From: an uncultured Tannerella sp.
GTDB lineage: Bacteria > Bacteroidota > Bacteroidia > Bacteroidales > Tannerellaceae
DNA length: 17,776 nucleotides
Direction of reading: 5' to 3'
NCBI GenBank assembly: GCA_938036405.1
Contig: CALHPT010000359.1
Span: 1-17,776 of the forward strand
The notes beneath the pieces are model-generated. The model saw only the letters and a list, made by a program, of their open reading frames with translations, searched no databases and had not been told where the DNA came from. Below, piece by piece: positions 15,663 to 17,776 of the stretch (position 1 is the stretch's first letter; each line of letters starts with the position of its first letter). The translations under genes were made by a program, and so were the position numbers.

Positions 15663-15928
15663 AGCTGTTTGTCCAGCTCATGGAGGGCGTATTGAAGAAG
15701 CTGGAGCGCTATTGCGCCTCGGCCCGCCCCACGCTCGCAGGGGAGGTTTATCTCACCGGCGAGGAGGTCTGCGAGCGGCTCAAGCTCAGCGCCCGCACGC
15801 TGCAGGAGTACCGCAGCCGCGGCCTCTTGGCCTTCTACAAAATCGGTGGCAAGATGCTCTACAAACAGAGCGACTTGCAGGCGATGCTCGACCGACATTA
15901 TAACCCCATTCAAAAGCCATCGGTATGA
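15659..15928 (+). CDS. Helix-turn-helix excisionase-like protein, 5' end displaced by IS
   Basis: From the ATG within the target duplication, 89 residues remain: a helical lead (MQLFVQLMEGVLKKLERYC) and an HTH_17-type domain (about 34-80: YLTGEEVCERLKLSARTLQEYRSRGLLAFYKIGGKMLYKQSDLQAML). Only the first 13 residues of the original product were lost. The DNA-binding domain is whole, so a working protein may still be made if transcription reaches it. The frame is also open back into the IS to an ATG at 15545, which would add 38 foreign residues. It is related to the first helix-turn-helix protein in layout but diverged in sequence. The stop overlaps the start of the DUF3408 gene by four bases (ATGA), so the two are translationally coupled. 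Confidence 0.82.
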   Translation: MQLFVQLMEGVLKKLERYCASARPTLAGEVYLTGEEVCERLKLSARTLQEYRSRGLLAFYKIGGKMLYKQSDLQAMLDRHYNPIQKPSV

Positions 15929-16566
15929 CGATAGAAGAACTACGGCGCGCCAGATTGGCCGCCAAACTGGAAGCGATGGGCGGCATTGGCGGCTATGCCG
16001 AAGCAAAGCGCAAGGCGGAAATGGAGGCGGAGGCCAAGGCGGAAGAGGCGCCCTTCTTTGATCCGCCCGCAGACGGTAAGATGACAGCAGAACAACGGCA
16101 GGCCGTCTTGACCGCCAAACTGAAAGAACTGGGCGACTATGGCGTCAAACGGCGCACAGTAGAAGAGTCGCCCTTCTTTGATCCGCCCGCAGAGATCGAG
16201 CTGGAAAGAGGCACCCCAGCTCATCCGCCGGAGAAAGCAGATGAGCCTAAGGAAGAAGTCATCCATCCTCGAACGAAGGCGGATAAGCCAAGGGAGGAGC
16301 TTATAGCGACCGCTCCACCCCCTGCCCCTCGAAAGACCAAGAGCCACAAGGAGGATTTGGCCGCATTCCGAGAGACGTACCTCCAACCCGCGCGCATCAG
16401 CCACCGCAAGGCGGTCTACGTCTCTGACGAGACCCAGCAGAGATTAGACTTCGTTGTCCGCCGAATCGGCCTGCGAGGCGCCAGCATCTCGGGCTATGTC
16501 GAGCGTGTGCTTCGGGAGCATCTCGACGGGTACAAGGACAGCATCGAACAATGGCGGAAGCTCTGA
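15925..16566 (+). CDS. DUF3408 mobile-element protein with repeated PFFDPPA motif
   Basis: The 213-residue protein ends in a DUF3408-like domain (about 150-210: RISHRKAVYVSDETQQRLDFVVRRIGLRGASISGYVERVLREHL). This is a ribbon-helix-helix-like fold found in Bacteroidota mobile elements just before mobilization genes. The first 90 residues hold two copies of a module: a helix with LxAKLxxxG (about 11-19 and 62-70), then acidic residues and EExPFFDPPA (40-49 and 80-89). The PFFDPPA copies are exactly 40 residues apart and share an identical 25-base DNA stretch (16049-16073 and 16169-16193). The middle (about 95-145) is proline- and charge-rich and likely disordered. It probably binds DNA near the transfer origin or regulates the operon; that is inference. 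It overlaps the helix-turn-helix gene before it. Confidence 0.85.
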   Translation: MTIEELRRARLAAKLEAMGGIGGYAEAKRKAEMEAEAKAEEAPFFDPPADGKMTAEQRQAVLTAKLKELGDYGVKRRTVEESPFFDPPAEIELERGTPAHPPEKADEPKEEVIHPRTKADKPREELIATAPPPAPRKTKSHKEDLAAFRETYLQPARISHRKAVYVSDETQQRLDFVVRRIGLRGASISGYVERVLREHLDGYKDSIEQWRKL

Positions 16567-16631
16567 ACACATGTACGCTTAGCGTGCAATGCCCTCCCGA
16601 ACACTTGCATGTATTGAGTGCAAGTGTTCAG
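16563..16631. repeat. Palindrome cluster, possible oriT or operator
   Basis: A perfect 11-bp inverted repeat, GAACACTTGCA (16599-16609) with TGCAAGTGTTC (16619-16629), has a nine-base loop. The end of its right arm can also pair with CTGAACAC at 16563-16570 (with GTGTTCAG at 16624-16631), which gives two competing structures. A smaller palindrome, ACGCT-T-AGCGT, lies at 16575-16585. No T-run follows, so a terminator is unlikely. In mobilizable elements the transfer origin commonly sits here, between the DUF3408 gene and the mob genes. Confidence 0.65.
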
Positions 16632-16669
16632 GGTACGGGCACCTCCTATTCTGGGGCCCGGCAAGGTGT

Positions 16670-16707
16670 GTTTTTGTGCCACAAAAACCGTTTTGTGCTA
16701 CAAAACG
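16670..16707. repeat. Two tandem hairpins of the GTTTTGT/ACAAAAC type
   Basis: GTTTTTGT (16670-16677) pairs with ACAAAAAC (16681-16688) around GCC. Directly after it CGTTTTGT (16689-16696) pairs with ACAAAACG (16700-16707) around GCT. Both stems are perfect and eight bases long, and the copies touch. Such side-by-side palindromes of like sequence suit cooperative binding by a dimeric regulator or a relaxosome protein. Confidence 0.8.
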
Positions 16708-16770
16708 CCCTGCCCCCGGAGCCTTCACTCTGCGGCGGTTCGGCTCCAAAGTCGCCAGCGAATTCTATAC

Positions 16771-16881
16771 AAAAAGCCACCTCAACGAATCGCCCCCAAG
16801 AAAACACCCGCGCGCGCCCCGAAATGGGACGCCCGCATCAAAGCCGACCCGAAGCTAAGGGGGGCGATGAAAGGGAAGTGA
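16771..16881 (+). pseudogene. Possible remnant of a mobilization-protein N-terminus
   Basis: In one frame this stretch reads KKPPQRIAPKKTP.. then KWDARIKADPKLR and stops at 16879-16881. The basic lysine/proline opening followed by a D-x-R-I-K-x-DP phrase recalls the N-terminus of MobC-like proteins that follow DUF3408 genes in Bacteroidota elements. There is no good start codon and similarity ends after about 25 residues. This is a weak call from memory of the family and could be chance. Confidence 0.2.
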
Positions 16882-16906
16882 AGGGGGCGTTGCCATTCGT
16901 CCATAC

Positions 16907-16954
16907 GAAAATCGGGCAGACCCGAGGGACTTTCATCCCTTCGGCCTGCCCGAT
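16907..16954 (-). terminator. Intrinsic terminator of the secreted-protease gene
   Basis: Read on the - strand, a long stem forms from ATCGGGCAG (reverse complement of 16946-16954) and CTGCCCGAT (reverse complement of 16911-16919). It continues inward through CCGA-AGGGA type pairing, and four T residues (complement of 16908-16911) follow. It lies 45 bases after the stop at 16999. No gene reaches it from the left. Confidence 0.8.
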
Positions 16955-16998
16955 AACAGTTCGCTAGCATGCTACTTTTACACAGCGAGCCTTCGAGG

Positions 16999-17776
16999 CT
17001 AATTCTTGATCAACTTCTCAGTGTAGGTTTGTTCGTCTTTGATGACGCGCACGAAATAGAGCCCAGCCGGAAGTCCCGCGATGGGGATTTGGAAGGTCAG
17101 TTGATTCGTCTTGAATGACCTCAACATCGTCAGCCCATTCCAAAGCTGAATCTCATACGTACTTGTAACGCCCTTTGTGGTCAAAGAGCCTTGACCTTGA
17201 GGAGACAGAATTCCATCGCCCCTTTCCGTCAGTTTGAGTGTCACTGCATCTGTGGCGGGGTTGGGAGAGAGAGAAAAAGGTGCTAATCCCGGATTAATTG
17301 TGCCGTGATCGATGCAAGATCCACTCCAGCCGCAGTTATTTCTTTTGCTTACTTGTATGCGAAAAGCACCGTAATCAGCTGTTTCTATACTTACGTGAGA
17401 AGTTCCTTGACCTCCAATGATTTTTCCACCCCAAACAGTCCATTCTATATAATCTGCATTCCCAACGTCATCTATCCAAAATCCATACTGAGAATTGGGT
17501 GCCAATTGATTGTTATGAGCCATTCCTTTTATCATGGTCGGCCGTGAAGGCGGTTTACAAAATAAAACATCTTGAAGAATTGCAGTGGTGTCAATGGATC
17601 GTTTCATTCTTTCTATCTGCCCATTTGTGAATTTTGTTCGGCATAGAGGATTAGCATATGACATGTAATTAGATGCATCAGGGGTGTACCTCTGTTTATG
17701 TCCATCTTTTCCGGTGCCCGTATATGCACAAGTAGTCATAGACCACGAGCAAGGATCGGCGGGAGGATCTGAAATA
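16999..17776 (-). CDS. Secreted M43 pappalysin-like metalloprotease with T9SS signal, 5' end off-window
   Basis: The frame is open to the window edge, so 258 C-terminal residues are visible. They begin ISDPPADPCSWSMTTC.. and pass through SNYMSYANPLCRTKFTNGQIERM. This matches the Met-turn region of pappalysin-type (M43) zinc proteases; the HExxHxxGxxH active site must lie upstream, outside the window. A beta-rich segment follows (about residues 75-165, YGFWIDDV, YIEWTVWGG, FRIQVSKRNNCG). Then comes a type A T9SS sorting domain (about 168-258: LSPNPATDAVTLKL, YEIQLWNGL, LPAGLYFVRVIKDEQTYTEKLIKN). The T9SS would export it across the outer membrane. The KLIKN end resembles the KLIKK tail of Tannerella forsythia proteases such as mirolysin, also of family M43; this supports but does not prove the genus. 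Confidence 0.8.
   Translation of the reverse strand, partial: ISDPPADPCSWSMTTCAYTGTGKDGHKQRYTPDASNYMSYANPLCRTKFTNGQIERMKRSIDTTAILQDVLFCKPPSRPTMIKGMAHNNQLAPNSQYGFWIDDVGNADYIEWTVWGGKIIGGQGTSHVSIETADYGAFRIQVSKRNNCGWSGSCIDHGTINPGLAPFSLSPNPATDAVTLKLTERGDGILSPQGQGSLTTKGVTSTYEIQLWNGLTMLRSFKTNQLTFQIPIAGLPAGLYFVRVIKDEQTYTEKLIKN

Larger units (their letters stand above)
16567..16998. other. 432-bp gene-poor region at the element edge
   Basis: No convincing complete gene lies here. Going rightward it holds the oriT-like palindromes, a pair of tandem operator-like hairpins (16670-16707), a looser inverted pair GGAGCC/GGCTCC (16718-16723 and 16742-16747), a possible remnant of a mobilization gene (16771-16881), a G-rich stretch (about 16859-16888), and the terminator of the leftward secreted-protein gene. 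The mobilization genes normally expected after DUF3408 are missing, so the element probably ends or was cut in this stretch. Confidence 0.6.

Noticed and set aside
16859..16888. Second quadruplex motif at the right edge of the element
   Set aside because: There are G runs but one spacer exceeds seven bases and only three separated runs are clear, so the standard pattern is not met.
16551..16967. 138-codon frame after the DUF3408 gene
   Set aside because: The product is low-complexity Pro/Arg/Ser-rich, crosses several palindromes and a terminator, and has no recognisable domain.

Overview
This window reads as high-GC Bacteroidota DNA, most likely from a Tannerella-like oral/gut Bacteroidales. 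The reasons are the CarboxypepD_reg-type outer-membrane barrel, the C39-peptidase ABC exporter, the IntDOT-type recombinases with DUF3408/DUF3945/DUF4099 mobile-element proteins, starts without Shine-Dalgarno sequences, and a type IX secretion (T9SS) C-terminus ending in KLIKN. That ending resembles the KLIKK tail of Tannerella forsythia secreted proteases. The genus is inference; the phylum is secure. I saw no tRNA, rRNA or CRISPR array.

Region 1 (1-6230) holds an envelope/export group on the + strand. It starts with a small outer-membrane beta-barrel protein (178-891) and a terminator. Next come a TonB-receptor-like barrel broken by one frameshift (1033-3361), a peptidase-containing ABC exporter (3444-5648), and directly behind it a very short HlyD-like adaptor of 153 residues that lacks the usual coiled-coil hairpin (5657-6118). 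A strong intrinsic terminator (6201-6230) closes the group. No double-glycine cargo peptide is visible.

Region 2 (6263-11429) is a fragment of a conjugative-transposon-type module: a DUF4099/DUF3945 protein, then an N6-adenine-methylase/SNF2-type helicase fusion. The helicase gene stops after its first RecA lobe, so the C-terminal part is missing. The gap between the two genes is filled by six tandem copies of a 41-bp imperfect palindrome (7344-7589), the most unusual structure in the window.

Region 3 (about 11430-16900) is a second mobile-element fragment of the integrative mobilizable type: two tyrosine recombinases in tandem, two excisionase-like helix-turn-helix genes, a DUF3408 protein, then palindromes that look like an oriT/operator region and perhaps a remnant of a mobilization gene. 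The second helix-turn-helix gene is split by a 1023-bp IS982-like element (14632-15654) with terminal inverted repeats and a perfect 8-bp target duplication. Joining the flanks restores a single reading frame. The transposase itself carries a one-base frameshift.

Region 4 (16907-17776, - strand) is the 3' part of a secreted pappalysin-like (M43) metalloprotease with a T9SS sorting domain, read toward the mobile region and ended by its own terminator.

Taken together, the middle 10.5 kb looks like a decayed mosaic of two mobile elements lodged between chromosomal export and secretion genes.
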